A stretch of 64,000 nt of DNA from Pelagicoccus enzymogenes (GCF_014803405.1 NZ_JACYFG010000061.1:62001-126000), one strand, 5' to 3'; shown: positions 45,426 to 57,258, counted from the first letter of the stretch. A program made the numbers and translations. The notes: generated by a model from the letters alone, not told the origin.

Positions 45426-47290
45426 AAACCCTCCGCACAACGACGGCCGGCGCCATCACGCGCTTCCTTCAGCAACAATTCGTTCGCCGCGACGGCACCA
45501 CCCATCGCCTCGTTTCCGGCGTCTGGGGCATCTTCGGCCACGGCAACGTGACCGGCCTCGGCCAAGCGCTGGAAGAGCACGGCGACTCCCTCCCCTTTCA
45601 CCAAGCCAAGAACGAGCAGTCCATGGTGCACGCTGCCATCGCCTACGCCAAGACGCGCCAGCGCCTCTCTACCTTCGCTTGCACCAGCTCCGTTGGCCCG
45701 GGCGCGACGAACATGATCACCGGCGCCGCTACCGCCACTATCAATCGCCTCCCCGTCCTCCTGCTTCCAGGCGACACCTTTGCCCACCGCCGCCCTGCGC
45801 CCGTGCTGCAGCAGCTCGAGTATCCAGGCAGCCATGACGTTTCGGTCAACGACTGCTTCCGCCCCGTCTCCAAATTCTGGGATCGCATCAACCGCCCCGA
45901 GCAACTCCTCACCGCCTTGCCAGAAGCTATGCGCGTGCTAGCCGACCCGGCCGAAACCGGAGCCGTCACCCTTTGCCTTCCTGAAGACGTGCAAGCCGAA
46001 GCCTACGACTTCCCCGCCCATTTCTTCGAGCCGCGCATTATCGAAATCCCTCGCACAACGCCTGCCAACGAGATGCTAGCCCAGGCCGCCGAAGTCCTGA
46101 GCAGCGCCAAACGCCCGCTCATCGTCGCCGGAGGCGGTATTCATTATTCGGATGCGACGGCAGCCCTAGCCGCCTTCGCCAAAGCCACCGGCATCCCCGT
46201 CGCCGTCACCCAAGCGGGCAAAGGCTCCCTCCTCGAGGACAACCCACTCGCCCTCGGGGCCATCGGCGTTACCGGCACCCTCGCCGCCAATCGCCTCGCC
46301 GAGGAGGCGGACGTCGTGCTCACCCTCGGCACTCGCCTCTCCGATTTCACCACCGCCTCGAAGACCCTTTTCCAAAACCCTAAGGTACGCTTCATCTCCA
46401 TCAACGTGCACGCGGCCGACGCCGCCAAACACGGAGCCATCCCGCTCGTCGGAGACTTACGGGCCACCTTGCCCAAACTCCGCCGGGCCGCTTCAGGCTA
46501 TTCCGCGCCCAAAGCCTACGTGCAGAAGATCAACCGTGCCCGCTCCGACTGGGACAAGCGTTGGAACGCCATGACCTCCCCGGCTCCCAGCGAGGACGGC
46601 CTCCTCTACCAGAGCGAAGTCATCCGTATCGTAAACGAGAATACGGACGCGAACGCTACCGTCGTGCACGCCGCCGGCGGCATCCCGGGCGACATCCATA
46701 AACTCTGGTGCGGCAAGTCGCCCAAGGACTACCATTCCGAATACGGCTACTCCTGCATGGGCTACGAAATTGCCGGAGCCCTTGGCGTAAAAATGGCCGC
46801 ACCCGAGCGCGAGGTCTACGCCCTCGTCGGCGACGGCAGCTACCTCATGCTCAATCAGGAGCTCGTCACCGCCTGCCAAGAAGGACTTAAAATCACCATC
46901 GTCCTCACCGACAACCATGGCTTCGGCTGTATCCATAATCTGCAACGCTCCCAGGGCGGACGCAGTTTCGGCAACGAATTCCGCTTGCGCGATCCCGACA
47001 ACGCCCGCCTCACGGGCACCCCCGTTCCCGTCGACTTCGCCGCCAACGCCCGATCCCTCGGCGCCACCACCTTCACCGCCACCAACGCTGGCGAACTCGG
47101 CGACGCCCTTGTCGCCGCCCGCGCCGAGCGCGGCCCCGTGCTCATCTACGTGCCTGTCACGCCAGAGTCCGTCATGGAGGGCTTCGCATGGTGGGAGGTC
47201 CCGCCTGCCGCCGTCTCCGAAATCCCTTCCGTACAAACCGCCCGTAAGAACTACGACGAAAAGACTCAAACACAACGCTTTCACCACTAA
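45422..47290 (+). CDS. iolD: 3D-(3,5/4)-trihydroxycyclohexane-1,2-dione hydrolase IolD
   Basis: This 622-residue thiamine-diphosphate enzyme opens the cyclohexane-dione ring to give 5-deoxy-glucuronate. It has three TPP-family domains: an N-terminal pyrimidine-binding domain with the catalytic Glu (FHQAKNEQSMVHAAIAYAK), a central domain, and a C-terminal pyrophosphate domain with GDGSYLMLNQELVTA near residue 470 and the following TDN that complete the metal motif. VSGVWGIFGHGNVTGLG near residue 32 is specific to IolD. It starts at 45422, inside the ATGA overlap with iolB, and shares one base with the iolE start. Confidence 0.96.
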   Translation: MKTLRTTTAGAITRFLQQQFVRRDGTTHRLVSGVWGIFGHGNVTGLGQALEEHGDSLPFHQAKNEQSMVHAAIAYAKTRQRLSTFACTSSVGPGATNMITGAATATINRLPVLLLPGDTFAHRRPAPVLQQLEYPGSHDVSVNDCFRPVSKFWDRINRPEQLLTALPEAMRVLADPAETGAVTLCLPEDVQAEAYDFPAHFFEPRIIEIPRTTPANEMLAQAAEVLSSAKRPLIVAGGGIHYSDATAALAAFAKATGIPVAVTQAGKGSLLEDNPLALGAIGVTGTLAANRLAEEADVVLTLGTRLSDFTTASKTLFQNPKVRFISINVHAADAAKHGAIPLVGDLRATLPKLRRAASGYSAPKAYVQKINRARSDWDKRWNAMTSPAPSEDGLLYQSEVIRIVNENTDANATVVHAAGGIPGDIHKLWCGKSPKDYHSEYGYSCMGYEIAGALGVKMAAPEREVYALVGDGSYLMLNQELVTACQEGLKITIVLTDNHGFGCIHNLQRSQGGRSFGNEFRLRDPDNARLTGTPVPVDFAANARSLGATTFTATNAGELGDALVAARAERGPVLIYVPVTPESVMEGFAWWEVPPAAVSEIPSVQTARKNYDEKTQTQRFHH

Positions 47291-48210
47291 TGAACGCCGA
47301 GCAAAAACCGCGTCTCGACCCCGACAAAGTCTTTGTTGGAGCTAACCCAATCATCTGGAGCAACGACGACTTCAACGAGCTCAACGGAGACTTGCCACTC
47401 GATGAGCTTCTGGCCGACATGCATAGGGCGGGCTACGCAGGCTCCGAGCTCGGCCACGCGTATCCAAGATCTTCTGACGCGCTCCGCAATGCCTTAGACA
47501 GTCACCAACTCCGACTCGTCAGCGGCTGGCACAGCACTTTTTTCGCGACCCAAAACAGAACCTCGGAACTCGACTCCCTCAAAAAACACTGCGCCTTGCT
47601 TGCCTCGCTCGGAGCCCACGTCGCCATCGTGGCGGAGTGCAGCCATTGTATCCACGGCGACCGCAACGCCGCCCTTGGATACGGTGACCGCGATCGAAAA
47701 ACCCTGAGCGCCGCCGAGTGGACTCACCTTATCGACGGCATGAACGCCGCCATCGGAGTCGCCGCCCGCCACGGCCTTAGCCTCGTCTACCACCACCACA
47801 TGGGCACCGTCATTCAGACCGGCGACGAACTCGATCGCCTGCTCGCCGGTTTGCCTGAGCTCGACCTCGTGCTCGACCCCGGACACCTCGCCTTCGCAGG
47901 CTTGGATCCTGTCGCGGTTCTTGAACGCCATTCAAAACGCGTTCGCCACGTCCACCTCAAGAGCGTGCGCGCCGAGATCGCGGAAAAGGCGCGTGCCGAA
48001 AGCTGGTCCTTCCACCGGGCAGTCTGCTCCGGCGTCTTCACCATTCCCGGCGACGGCATGGTCGACTTTCCTGCCATCTTCGCCCGCCTCGCCGCGCTCG
48101 ACTATGCAGGCTGGCTGGTCGTCGAAGCCGAAGAGGACCCCACTCTTGTTCCGCCCCTTCCCAAAGCCATCCGCGCCCGAGAATACGTGCGTGAGCAAAC
48201 AGGACTCTAA
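47290..48210 (+). CDS. iolE: myo-inosose-2 dehydratase IolE
   Basis: This 306-residue xylose-isomerase-like TIM-barrel dehydratase converts 2-keto-myo-inositol to the trihydroxycyclohexane-dione. IolE features include VGANPIIWSNDD near the start, YHHHMGTVIQ with metal-binding histidines, LDPGHLAFAG and a late GDGMVDFPAIF. Its ATG overlaps the iolD stop by one base (TAATG), so iolB, iolD and iolE are one translationally coupled unit. Confidence 0.95.
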   Translation: MNAEQKPRLDPDKVFVGANPIIWSNDDFNELNGDLPLDELLADMHRAGYAGSELGHAYPRSSDALRNALDSHQLRLVSGWHSTFFATQNRTSELDSLKKHCALLASLGAHVAIVAECSHCIHGDRNAALGYGDRDRKTLSAAEWTHLIDGMNAAIGVAARHGLSLVYHHHMGTVIQTGDELDRLLAGLPELDLVLDPGHLAFAGLDPVAVLERHSKRVRHVHLKSVRAEIAEKARAESWSFHRAVCSGVFTIPGDGMVDFPAIFARLAALDYAGWLVVEAEEDPTLVPPLPKAIRAREYVREQTGL

Positions 48211-48231
48211 AACACTCCACCCAAAAGTACT

Positions 48232-49314
48232 ATGACCACCGAAACCATCACCACCCCTTCTCGCATGCGTGCCATGACCGCCCTCGGCGCCGATTGGTGG
48301 AACGACTCCGGCATACCCGCCGAAGTAGGCGAAGCCGTTGCCCTGGGAGCGGTCGGCGGCACCTCAAATCCCGTCATCGTAGCCCAAGCCGTCGAGAGCA
48401 ATCCCGAGCTCTGCCAACCGCTGCTCGAGCAACTTATAAAAGACAACCCGACCGCTATCGAAGACGAGATCGCCTGGAAGCTCATCCACCGCCTCGGCAC
48501 CGATGCTGCCGCCGAGCTACGCCCCGTTTTCGACACCACGGGTGGTGCCAAGGGATTCCTCTCCATGCAGGTCAACCCGAAGTTCTATCCGAGCCCTGAG
48601 AAAATGGTCGAGCAAGCCGTCGAGCTCACCTCCCTGGCTCCCAACATAGCTATCAAAGCCCCCGCCAACGCCGCAGGCTTGATCGCCATCGAAGAGATGA
48701 CCGCCCGCGGTATCCGCGTTAATGTTACAGTCAGTTTCACCGTCGCCCAAGTCATCGCTGCCGGCGAGGCCATCGCCCGCGGCCAAAAGCGCGCCAAGGA
48801 GAACGGTTGCCTCGACGACCGCGGTTCCCCCTACATCACTCACATGGTCGGCCGCGTCGACGATCAGCTCGGACGCGCCGCTATCGCTCAAGGCGTCGAT
48901 CCCAAGATGCCCGCCATCGCCTGGTCCGGCATCGCCGTTTTCAAGCGGGCCCGAGCGGAACTGAAAGAGCGAGGCCTGCCCGGCACCCTCCTCGCCGCCG
49001 CCTACCGCCACGAGGGCCACTGGGCCGAAATCATCGGCACCGACGTCCTGCAGACCGTCCCTTATACCTGGTGGAAGAAGTTCGACAAATCGGAACGCGA
49101 GCCCGCCCTCACCATCGACACCCCCGTCGACCCGGCCTTCATCGCCGAGCTCTCCGCCACCTTCCCCGACTTCGTCCGCGCTTACGAGCCCGACGGTATG
49201 AAACCCTCGGAATTCGGCCGATACGGCGCCACCCAGCACACCCTCCAGCAGTTCCTCGGCGGCTACAGCGACCTGCTCAACCTCGTCCGCGCCACCATGC
49301 TCAAGCACGCCTAA
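48232..49314 (+). CDS. transaldolase-family protein in the inositol operon
   Basis: This 360-residue class I transaldolase-fold enzyme has GGTSNPVIV (residues 42-50; the TTNP/TSNP motif), DWWNDSG near 21, IAIKAPANAAG with the Schiff-base lysine Lys142, NVTVSFTVAQ and THMVGRVDD. It is longer than TalB (317). The position that is Glu in actinobacterial-type transaldolases (S-x-E-V-x-P) reads SMQVNP, with Gln113. It lies 21 bp after iolE and 56 bp before iolA, where most inositol operons place iolC and iolJ. 5-Dehydro-2-deoxygluconate has the 2-ketose pattern a transaldolase needs, so it might move a dihydroxyacetone unit to glyceraldehyde-3-phosphate and release malonate semialdehyde. The fold is clear; the reaction is my inference. 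Confidence 0.9.
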   Translation: MTTETITTPSRMRAMTALGADWWNDSGIPAEVGEAVALGAVGGTSNPVIVAQAVESNPELCQPLLEQLIKDNPTAIEDEIAWKLIHRLGTDAAAELRPVFDTTGGAKGFLSMQVNPKFYPSPEKMVEQAVELTSLAPNIAIKAPANAAGLIAIEEMTARGIRVNVTVSFTVAQVIAAGEAIARGQKRAKENGCLDDRGSPYITHMVGRVDDQLGRAAIAQGVDPKMPAIAWSGIAVFKRARAELKERGLPGTLLAAAYRHEGHWAEIIGTDVLQTVPYTWWKKFDKSEREPALTIDTPVDPAFIAELSATFPDFVRAYEPDGMKPSEFGRYGATQHTLQQFLGGYSDLLNLVRATMLKHA

Positions 49315-49370
49315 CCAGACGTATTCAAATTTTCACTTTTCTTCACCCTTCACTTTTCACTCTTCATAAA

Positions 49371-50855
<1,485 letters not shown>

Positions 50856-50881
50856 AAGAAAACCCAAACCACCCCATTTTG

Positions 50882-52891
50882 ATGCTGAAAAAGATCGTTC
50901 TCCAAACCCTACTACTCGCAGCCGTCGCTCTCTCGTATCCAAGCAGTGAGCTGACTGCCCGTGAAATCATCTCCCTCGACGGCGAATGGCATTTCGCCAC
51001 GGATCCAGATTCCGTCGGCGAATCGCAAAAGTGGGAATCGACAGGCTTGCCGGAGGCAGTCCGCAGCACGGTGACAGTGCCTCACACCTGGAACGTTCAG
51101 AAGGGTTTGGAGAAGTACGCTGGCACCGCTTGGTACCAAAGGGATTTCGATCTACCCGAAGGCGACCTTGGTAAGACAATTCGGATACGCTTCGACGCCG
51201 TCTACCACGACGCCTTCGTTTATGTTAACGGCAAGAAAGCGGGCGAACACATCGGCTCTGGATACAATCGTTTTCACATCGATATCAGCCCCTTCCTCGT
51301 GGCCGGAAAAAACACGGTCACCGTACGCATCAGCAACGCCTTCACCAAAAACAACATCCCCTTCGAGAAAAGTTTCGACTGGGCAAACGACGGCGGCATC
51401 TACCGCAGCGTCGCTCTGGTCAAAACGGATCCGCAAGCGATCAAGCATATCCACGTATTGGGTACGCCAAAGGGAGAAGGAGGAACTGCGGACATCCGTG
51501 TCAGCTTCATCGATACCGCCAAAATCGATACCGCCAAGACACGCTTGACCGCCACCATCACCGAAGAAAACCAACAGACCAGCGAACGCATTTTCGAATC
51601 GGAGCTCGCGGGAGGCTTCGAAGATGGCCGCTTCCTCGCGTCATTGGATTTTGAGGACATAAATCCTTGGCACTTCGACTCGCCCAACCTGTACGAGATC
51701 ACCGTGCAGCTCATGGTCGACGGTATCCAAAAAGACGAACTCACCACCACCTTCGGCTTCCGGAGTATCAAGATCGAGAACAACCGCTACGTCCTCAACG
51801 GCGAGCCCATCCGCCTCATGGGCGTGGAATGGATGCCGGGCTCGAACCTGGAACGAGGCATGGCCGAGACTCACGCCGATCTCGAGAAGAACCTCAAGCT
51901 GATGAAAAACGCGAATTGCATCTACACTCGCTTTCATTGGCAGCAAGACGAGTACATCCTCGACTGGTGCGACCGAAACGGAATCCTCGTGCAAGAGGAA
52001 ATTCCGCTCTGGGGCGGCGCTACGATGATGGACGAAAACCTCTACCAAATCGCCCGCCTGCACCTGCAGGAGATGACCGATAACCACTTCAATCACCCCT
52101 CCGTCATCACCTGGGGATTGGGCAACGAGCTCGTCAGCAACGACCCGACCAATATCGACTACCTCATGAAGCTGTACCATCAGGCAAAGGAGCTGGACCC
52201 TTCTCGCCTCGCTACCTTCGTGACCAACAAGATCAATCGCAGCAAGCCGAGCGACGAGGGCTACATCCCTGACGTATCCGCCAGCATGGATCTGATCATG
52301 TTCAACGAATACTACAGCACCTGGTTCTACCAAAGCCTCGACGTCGTTTCCGACGAGCTCGATCGCCTGCACCACCAATACGACGGAGCGCCGATCACCA
52401 TCGCAGAGTGGGGACTTTGCGAGCCGGTCCACAAAGGCGGCGATCCCCGACGCTGCGAGGAAATGGTCACGCAATTGGAAATCTACGGCTCCAAGGACTT
52501 CGTCGCCGGCGCCATCTACTTTTGCCTAAACGACTACCGCACCCATATGGGCGAAGACTTCACCTACGACTACCCGCAGCGAGTGCACGGGGTCTGCGAT
52601 ATTCACCTCAACCCGAAACCCTCCTACGAGGTCCTGAGAGCGGGGAGCTCGCCGATCGAAATCAAGGCGGTCGACTACCAAGATGGCGAAGCCACCATCA
52701 CCCTCTACGGCAAGACCGGCATCCCCAGCTACACGGTGCGCGACTACACCTTGACCAGCGGCGACGAAACCATCCACATCGAGCAGCTAAAGCCTGGCGA
52801 AGCCCAAACCATCCGCCTAAAAACCGATGCCAATGAATTCGTCATCCAACGCCCGACCGGCTTCGAGGTCGTTCGCCAAATCTTCAAGTAA
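50882..52891 (+). CDS. GH2 glycoside hydrolase (beta-galactosidase/beta-glucuronidase type)
   Basis: This 669-residue secreted family 2 enzyme (signal VLQTLLLAAVALSYPSSELTA) has a sugar-binding jelly-roll domain (TVTVPHTWNVQKGLEKYAGT, WYQRDF), an immunoglobulin-like domain and a TIM barrel with acid/base Glu416 in WGLGNELVSN and nucleophile Glu509 in TIAEWGLCEP. A short C-terminal beta domain follows. The N-terminal 'HTWN...Y.GTAWYQRDF' pattern is usual for both beta-galactosidases and beta-glucuronidases; I cannot decide between them. Its end overlaps the next gene by about 59 bp. Confidence 0.9.
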   Translation: MLKKIVLQTLLLAAVALSYPSSELTAREIISLDGEWHFATDPDSVGESQKWESTGLPEAVRSTVTVPHTWNVQKGLEKYAGTAWYQRDFDLPEGDLGKTIRIRFDAVYHDAFVYVNGKKAGEHIGSGYNRFHIDISPFLVAGKNTVTVRISNAFTKNNIPFEKSFDWANDGGIYRSVALVKTDPQAIKHIHVLGTPKGEGGTADIRVSFIDTAKIDTAKTRLTATITEENQQTSERIFESELAGGFEDGRFLASLDFEDINPWHFDSPNLYEITVQLMVDGIQKDELTTTFGFRSIKIENNRYVLNGEPIRLMGVEWMPGSNLERGMAETHADLEKNLKLMKNANCIYTRFHWQQDEYILDWCDRNGILVQEEIPLWGGATMMDENLYQIARLHLQEMTDNHFNHPSVITWGLGNELVSNDPTNIDYLMKLYHQAKELDPSRLATFVTNKINRSKPSDEGYIPDVSASMDLIMFNEYYSTWFYQSLDVVSDELDRLHHQYDGAPITIAEWGLCEPVHKGGDPRRCEEMVTQLEIYGSKDFVAGAIYFCLNDYRTHMGEDFTYDYPQRVHGVCDIHLNPKPSYEVLRAGSSPIEIKAVDYQDGEATITLYGKTGIPSYTVRDYTLTSGDETIHIEQLKPGEAQTIRLKTDANEFVIQRPTGFEVVRQIFK

Positions 52892-54167
52892 ACGGCCGCG
52901 TCCCATCCGACCAGCGCGACGCCTACTCGCTGCCATCGCCGCGCTGGCCGCTTCGCATTTGCCAATTTGCCTCCCGGCCAGCGCTCAGGAGCTCGCGGGC
53001 TTCGCCAGGCTGCCGGCCGATACCTTCGCGGAGGGGCCAACATCCGGCCAATTCATCGATGGCGGCGCCAACGGTCGCACGGCTCCATTCGAGGACAAGC
53101 AACCCGTTCAGGGCTTCTCCGCTATGGTCGCCAACGGCGACGGCACTTATTGGTTGCTCTCGGACAACGGCTTCGGCTCCAAGGCCAACAGCCAAGACTA
53201 CTTGCTCCGGATCTATAAAATCCTCCCCTCCTTCCGAACCGAAACAGGCGGCGACGCTTCCGTCGAAGTCCTCGAGTTCCTCACCCTCAGCGATCCCCAA
53301 CGCCTCATCCCCTTCGAAATCATGGCGGACCGGGCAAGCTACCCGAAGGGCGACGGCAGCGACTCCGGCATCCCCGTCGACCCCGCCATCAAAAGCCGCC
53401 GTCTGCTCACTGGGGGCGACCTCGACATCGAAAGCGTCCGTATCGACGCGGACGGGACTTTCTGGTTCGGCGACGAATTCGGCCCCTTTCTCATCCACTG
53501 CAATGTGCAGGGCGAGCTGCTCCAAGCCCCCATCCCTCTAACCGGTATCGCGACTCCTGACGATCCCCTAGGCCGCTCCGCCAACCATCCACGCAGTGGC
53601 GGCTTCGAAGGCATGAGTATAAACCAAGCGGGTACCCTCCTCTACCCCATGCTGGAAAAGCCCCTCGCGCAGGACCAGGCCGCAGGGCTCCGCAGGTTAC
53701 CGATAACTCCCTTCGATGTTCGAAAAAACCAATACGTCGGCGAGACCTTCTACTACCCGCTCGAACCAGAGGGCACCGCCATCGGCGACTTCAGCCCGAT
53801 CAGCGACACCCTCCACATGGTCATCGAGCGCGACGGAGGTTCAGGCCCCACGGCTGTATTCAAAAAAATATTTCTCGTGGACCTCACCCTGCGTGACGAG
53901 CAAAACACCCTCCTCAAAAAGGAACTGGTTGACCTACTGAACCTACCCGACCCCTACGACCTCGACCAAGATGGATCGCACGTATTCACATTTCCATTCG
54001 TCACGATCGAAGGCCTTGCCTTGATAGACCCTCAGACCATCGCGGTGGCCAACGACAACAACTACCCTTTCAGCGCCGGACGAGCCGCCAAGCCCATCAT
54101 CGACAACAACGAAATCATCCTCATCCGCTTCGACTCTCCGCTCGTCAGCATGAAAGTGAAAAATTAG
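52833..54167 (+). CDS. secreted esterase-like/phytase-like protein
   Basis: This exported protein of about 444 residues belongs to the 'esterase-like activity of phytase' family, a beta-propeller. PVQGFSAMVANGDGTYWLLSDNGFG is the family opening, and SVRIDADGTFWFGDEFGPFL and FEGMSINQAGTLLYPMLEKP follow. A twin-arginine-like or long basic N-region precedes the hydrophobic stretch LLAAIAALAASHLPICLPASA. The only usable ATG codons (52827, 52833) lie inside the end of the GH2 gene, so the genes overlap by about 59 bp and are probably co-expressed. If it acts on phytate, its product inositol could feed the upstream pathway; this is speculation. Confidence 0.82.
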   Translation: MNSSSNARPASRSFAKSSSKRPRPIRPARRLLAAIAALAASHLPICLPASAQELAGFARLPADTFAEGPTSGQFIDGGANGRTAPFEDKQPVQGFSAMVANGDGTYWLLSDNGFGSKANSQDYLLRIYKILPSFRTETGGDASVEVLEFLTLSDPQRLIPFEIMADRASYPKGDGSDSGIPVDPAIKSRRLLTGGDLDIESVRIDADGTFWFGDEFGPFLIHCNVQGELLQAPIPLTGIATPDDPLGRSANHPRSGGFEGMSINQAGTLLYPMLEKPLAQDQAAGLRRLPITPFDVRKNQYVGETFYYPLEPEGTAIGDFSPISDTLHMVIERDGGSGPTAVFKKIFLVDLTLRDEQNTLLKKELVDLLNLPDPYDLDQDGSHVFTFPFVTIEGLALIDPQTIAVANDNNYPFSAGRAAKPIIDNNEIILIRFDSPLVSMKVKN

Positions 54168-54303
54168 AGGTCCGCTCTCCATCGCTATTCTGACTATCAA
54201 CCTGTAAACAAGGACTACACTCTTGTGGCCAACTTTACCCCATCCCAAGCTCTTGCCTACTATTTATCGTAGCGTCCACCCCGCCAAAGAACCCGCTCAC
54301 GCA

Positions 54304-57258
54304 ATGACTGCACACACAGCTTTCCGTCGTCTCATTTCAACTACGCTGGCTTTCCTAAGCCTAGCCACCGCCAGTAGCCTCCCGGCACAAGAACAGCAAG
54401 GCTCCCGCTACCTCGCCGCCCCCTTCCTGCCCATCCTCGACTCCGGCGACGCCTCCGCCTTTCCCGTTGCTGACAACCGCCAAGCCGCCCCTATCCACTT
54501 CGACGCCGCCGACGCCACCGTGGTTCGCATCGCCGCCGAAGCCCTCGCCGCGGACATCCAACGCGTAACGGGCACCGCCGCTCAAGCTTCCTCCACCGCT
54601 CCCGCCGCAGACTCCCAGCCCATCCTGATCGGCACCCTCGGCCAAAGCCCGCTCATCGACTCCCTCGTCAAGTCCGGCCAGCTCGACGTCAGCGCTGTCG
54701 CGGGCGAGTGGGAAGCCTACACCGCCTCCGTAGTCAAAAACCCACTACCCGGCATCGCCAAAGCCCTCGTCATCGCGGGTAGCGACCGACGCGGCACCGC
54801 CTTCGGCGTCTTCGCCCTCTCCGAAGCCATGGGCGTCTCGCCTTGGTACTGGTGGGGAGACATACCGACCAAGCAACGCGAGCAAGTCTTCGTCGCGTCC
54901 GGCACCCACGTCCAGCCGAGCCCGGGCGTCAAGTACCGCGGCATCTTCCTCAACGACGAGGACTGGGGCCTCCAACCTTGGGCCGCCAAGACCTTCGAAC
55001 CGGAAACCGGCAACATCGGCCCTCGCACCTACGCCAAGATCTTCGAGCTGCTGCTCCGCCTCCAGTCCAATATCATCTGGCCCGCCATGCACGAATTCCC
55101 CGTGCACACCACTCCCTTCTACCTCGACCCCCGCAATCCCGCAGTGGCCGACGACTACGCCATCGTCATCAGCACCTCCCACCACGAGCCCATGCTGCGC
55201 AACAGCCACGAGTACGACGAAGGCGAGCTGGGTCCCTACAACTATTGGACACATCGCGACACCATCTATAAGTTCTGGGAAGAGCGCGTTAAAGAAACCG
55301 CGGGCTACGAAAACATGTACACCATCGGCCTGCGCGGCCGCACCGACCAAGGCATGCTCGCCCCCGAAGGCACCACCATAGCCCAAAAGGCCGCCATGAT
55401 CCAAAACCAGATCATCCCCGACCAACGCCAGATGCTCGCCGACCACGTCAATCCCGACCCGTCCCGAGTCCCCCAAATCTTCATCCCCTACAAGGAAACG
55501 CTCGTGCAATACCAAGCCGGGCTCGAGCTCCCCGACGACGTCACCATCCTCTGGCCGGACGACAACCACGGCTACATCCGCCAGCTTCCCACCGCCGCCG
55601 AACGCCAGCGCTCGGGCGGCTCCGGCGTCTACTACCACCTCTCCTACTGGGGCGTCCCCCGCAGCTACCTCTGGCTCTGCACCACCCCACCAGGCATGAC
55701 CCGCGTCGAAATGATGAAGGCCTGGGACTTCGAGGCCCACCGCATGTGGCTGGTCAACGTGGGCGACCTCAAGCCCCACGAAATCGGCACCGAGTTCTTC
55801 CTCCGCCTCGCCCGCGATCCCGAATCCTTCCGCGACTTCGACCAACACGCCTACCTCGCCGAGTGGGCCGCCCGCGACTTCAGTCCGGAAAATGCCAAGG
55901 CCATCGCCGACATTCTCGAGGAGTACTATCGCCTCAACATCGTCACCCGCCCCGAACAGCTCAACCTCAAACAAACCCGCTTCGACTCCACCGGCGCCCT
56001 CGGCCACGGCGACCAAGCCAGCGCCCGTCTCCAAGCCCTCGCCGCCCTCACCGCCCAGGCCAACGCCCTCTACGAAACGCTCCCGGCCAACCAGCAAGCC
56101 GCCTTCTACCAGCTCATCCTCTTCCCCATCCGCGCCGCCGACCTAACCAACCAGAAGGTCCTGCTCGCCGAACGCAGCCGCCTCTGGGCCGAGCAAGGCC
56201 GCGCCGCCGCCAACCAAGTCGCCGCCCAAGCCCAAGAAGCCGACGACGCCCTCCGCGCCGAGATCGCCTTCTGCAACACCAAGAACGCCGACGGCAAATG
56301 GAACTACATGTTCAACCCCATGGATACCAGCGAACTCCCCCGCTGGGCCCATGAAACCCAATCCATCTTCCTCCCCGCCAACACCGCCAGCTACGAGGCC
56401 CCCGCTGCCGCCGGACTCGGCGTCGCCATCGAAGGCGCCGCCAACACCCTCGCCCCAGACACCACCGGCCAATTGCCCCCATTCCGCCGCGCCACCGACC
56501 GCAGCCGATTCATCGACATCTTCAACACCGGCACTGACCCTTTCACCTGGACCGCCACCCCAAGCGCCCCGTGGGTAACGCTCAGCCAAAGCTCCGGCAC
56601 CGCCGACACCCGCCTCAGCGTCAGCATCGATTGGGCTTCCGCACCGAAAAACCCGATACAGACCGCCACCATCGCCATCGAAGCCGCCGGAGCCACCCGC
56701 ACCGTCGCGCTCACCGTCCACCCGCAGCCAGAGCTCGATCTCGCCACCCTGCCCGCCCATCTCCTCGACTACGGCCAACTCAAAATCAAGGCCACCTCCT
56801 ACGCCGAGCGCCGCGACAGCGCCGACTCCACCGGCTGGCGCCGCGTCTCCCAATCCAACGCCAGCGGCGACGGCATGGAGCTCCAGCCCGTCACCGCCGC
56901 CAGCCTCGACCCCGCCGCCCTGCCGGCCGACGCCCCCGCACTCACCTACACCTTCCACGCCTTCGAGCCCGGCCCCGTTTCGATCGAAGTCCGCTGCCTT
57001 CCCACGCACCGCATCACCTCCGACCACCCCGGCCTACGCTACGCCATCTCCGTCAACGGCGAGGAACCGCAAATCCTCGACCTGCACGCCAACGAGTACA
57101 CCCCCGCCTGGAACGCCAACACCCTACGCGCCTACTCAGCCGGCCTCTCCCAGCACGATCTCGAAAACGCAGGCCTCCAAACCATCACCATCCAAATGGT
57201 AGACCCCGGCCTCATCCTCGACCAAATCGTCGTGAAACCCACCAGCGGAACCAATTAG
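54304..57258 (+). CDS. GH115 xylan alpha-1,2-glucuronidase
   Basis: This 984-residue secreted family 115 enzyme removes (4-O-methyl)glucuronic acid from xylan. It starts at 54304 (MTAHTAFRRLISTTLAFLSLA) with a signal peptide. Family landmarks are AGSDRRGTAFGVFALSEAMG, VSPWYWWGDIP, KYRGIFLNDEDWGLQPWA, SNIIWPAMHEF and MYTIGLRGRTDQGM, all in the expected order. The C-terminal 300 residues form the beta-rich GH115 tail domains. The DNA is extremely C-rich, which produces long false antisense frames. The activity complements the GH43 xylosidase encoded at 29743. Confidence 0.95.
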   Translation: MTAHTAFRRLISTTLAFLSLATASSLPAQEQQGSRYLAAPFLPILDSGDASAFPVADNRQAAPIHFDAADATVVRIAAEALAADIQRVTGTAAQASSTAPAADSQPILIGTLGQSPLIDSLVKSGQLDVSAVAGEWEAYTASVVKNPLPGIAKALVIAGSDRRGTAFGVFALSEAMGVSPWYWWGDIPTKQREQVFVASGTHVQPSPGVKYRGIFLNDEDWGLQPWAAKTFEPETGNIGPRTYAKIFELLLRLQSNIIWPAMHEFPVHTTPFYLDPRNPAVADDYAIVISTSHHEPMLRNSHEYDEGELGPYNYWTHRDTIYKFWEERVKETAGYENMYTIGLRGRTDQGMLAPEGTTIAQKAAMIQNQIIPDQRQMLADHVNPDPSRVPQIFIPYKETLVQYQAGLELPDDVTILWPDDNHGYIRQLPTAAERQRSGGSGVYYHLSYWGVPRSYLWLCTTPPGMTRVEMMKAWDFEAHRMWLVNVGDLKPHEIGTEFFLRLARDPESFRDFDQHAYLAEWAARDFSPENAKAIADILEEYYRLNIVTRPEQLNLKQTRFDSTGALGHGDQASARLQALAALTAQANALYETLPANQQAAFYQLILFPIRAADLTNQKVLLAERSRLWAEQGRAAANQVAAQAQEADDALRAEIAFCNTKNADGKWNYMFNPMDTSELPRWAHETQSIFLPANTASYEAPAAAGLGVAIEGAANTLAPDTTGQLPPFRRATDRSRFIDIFNTGTDPFTWTATPSAPWVTLSQSSGTADTRLSVSIDWASAPKNPIQTATIAIEAAGATRTVALTVHPQPELDLATLPAHLLDYGQLKIKATSYAERRDSADSTGWRRVSQSNASGDGMELQPVTAASLDPAALPADAPALTYTFHAFEPGPVSIEVRCLPTHRITSDHPGLRYAISVNGEEPQILDLHANEYTPAWNANTLRAYSAGLSQHDLENAGLQTITIQMVDPGLILDQIVVKPTSGTN

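Noticed and set aside
54745-56097. 450-codon minus-strand frame opposite GH115
   Set aside because: It is antisense to a gene carrying all GH115 landmarks.
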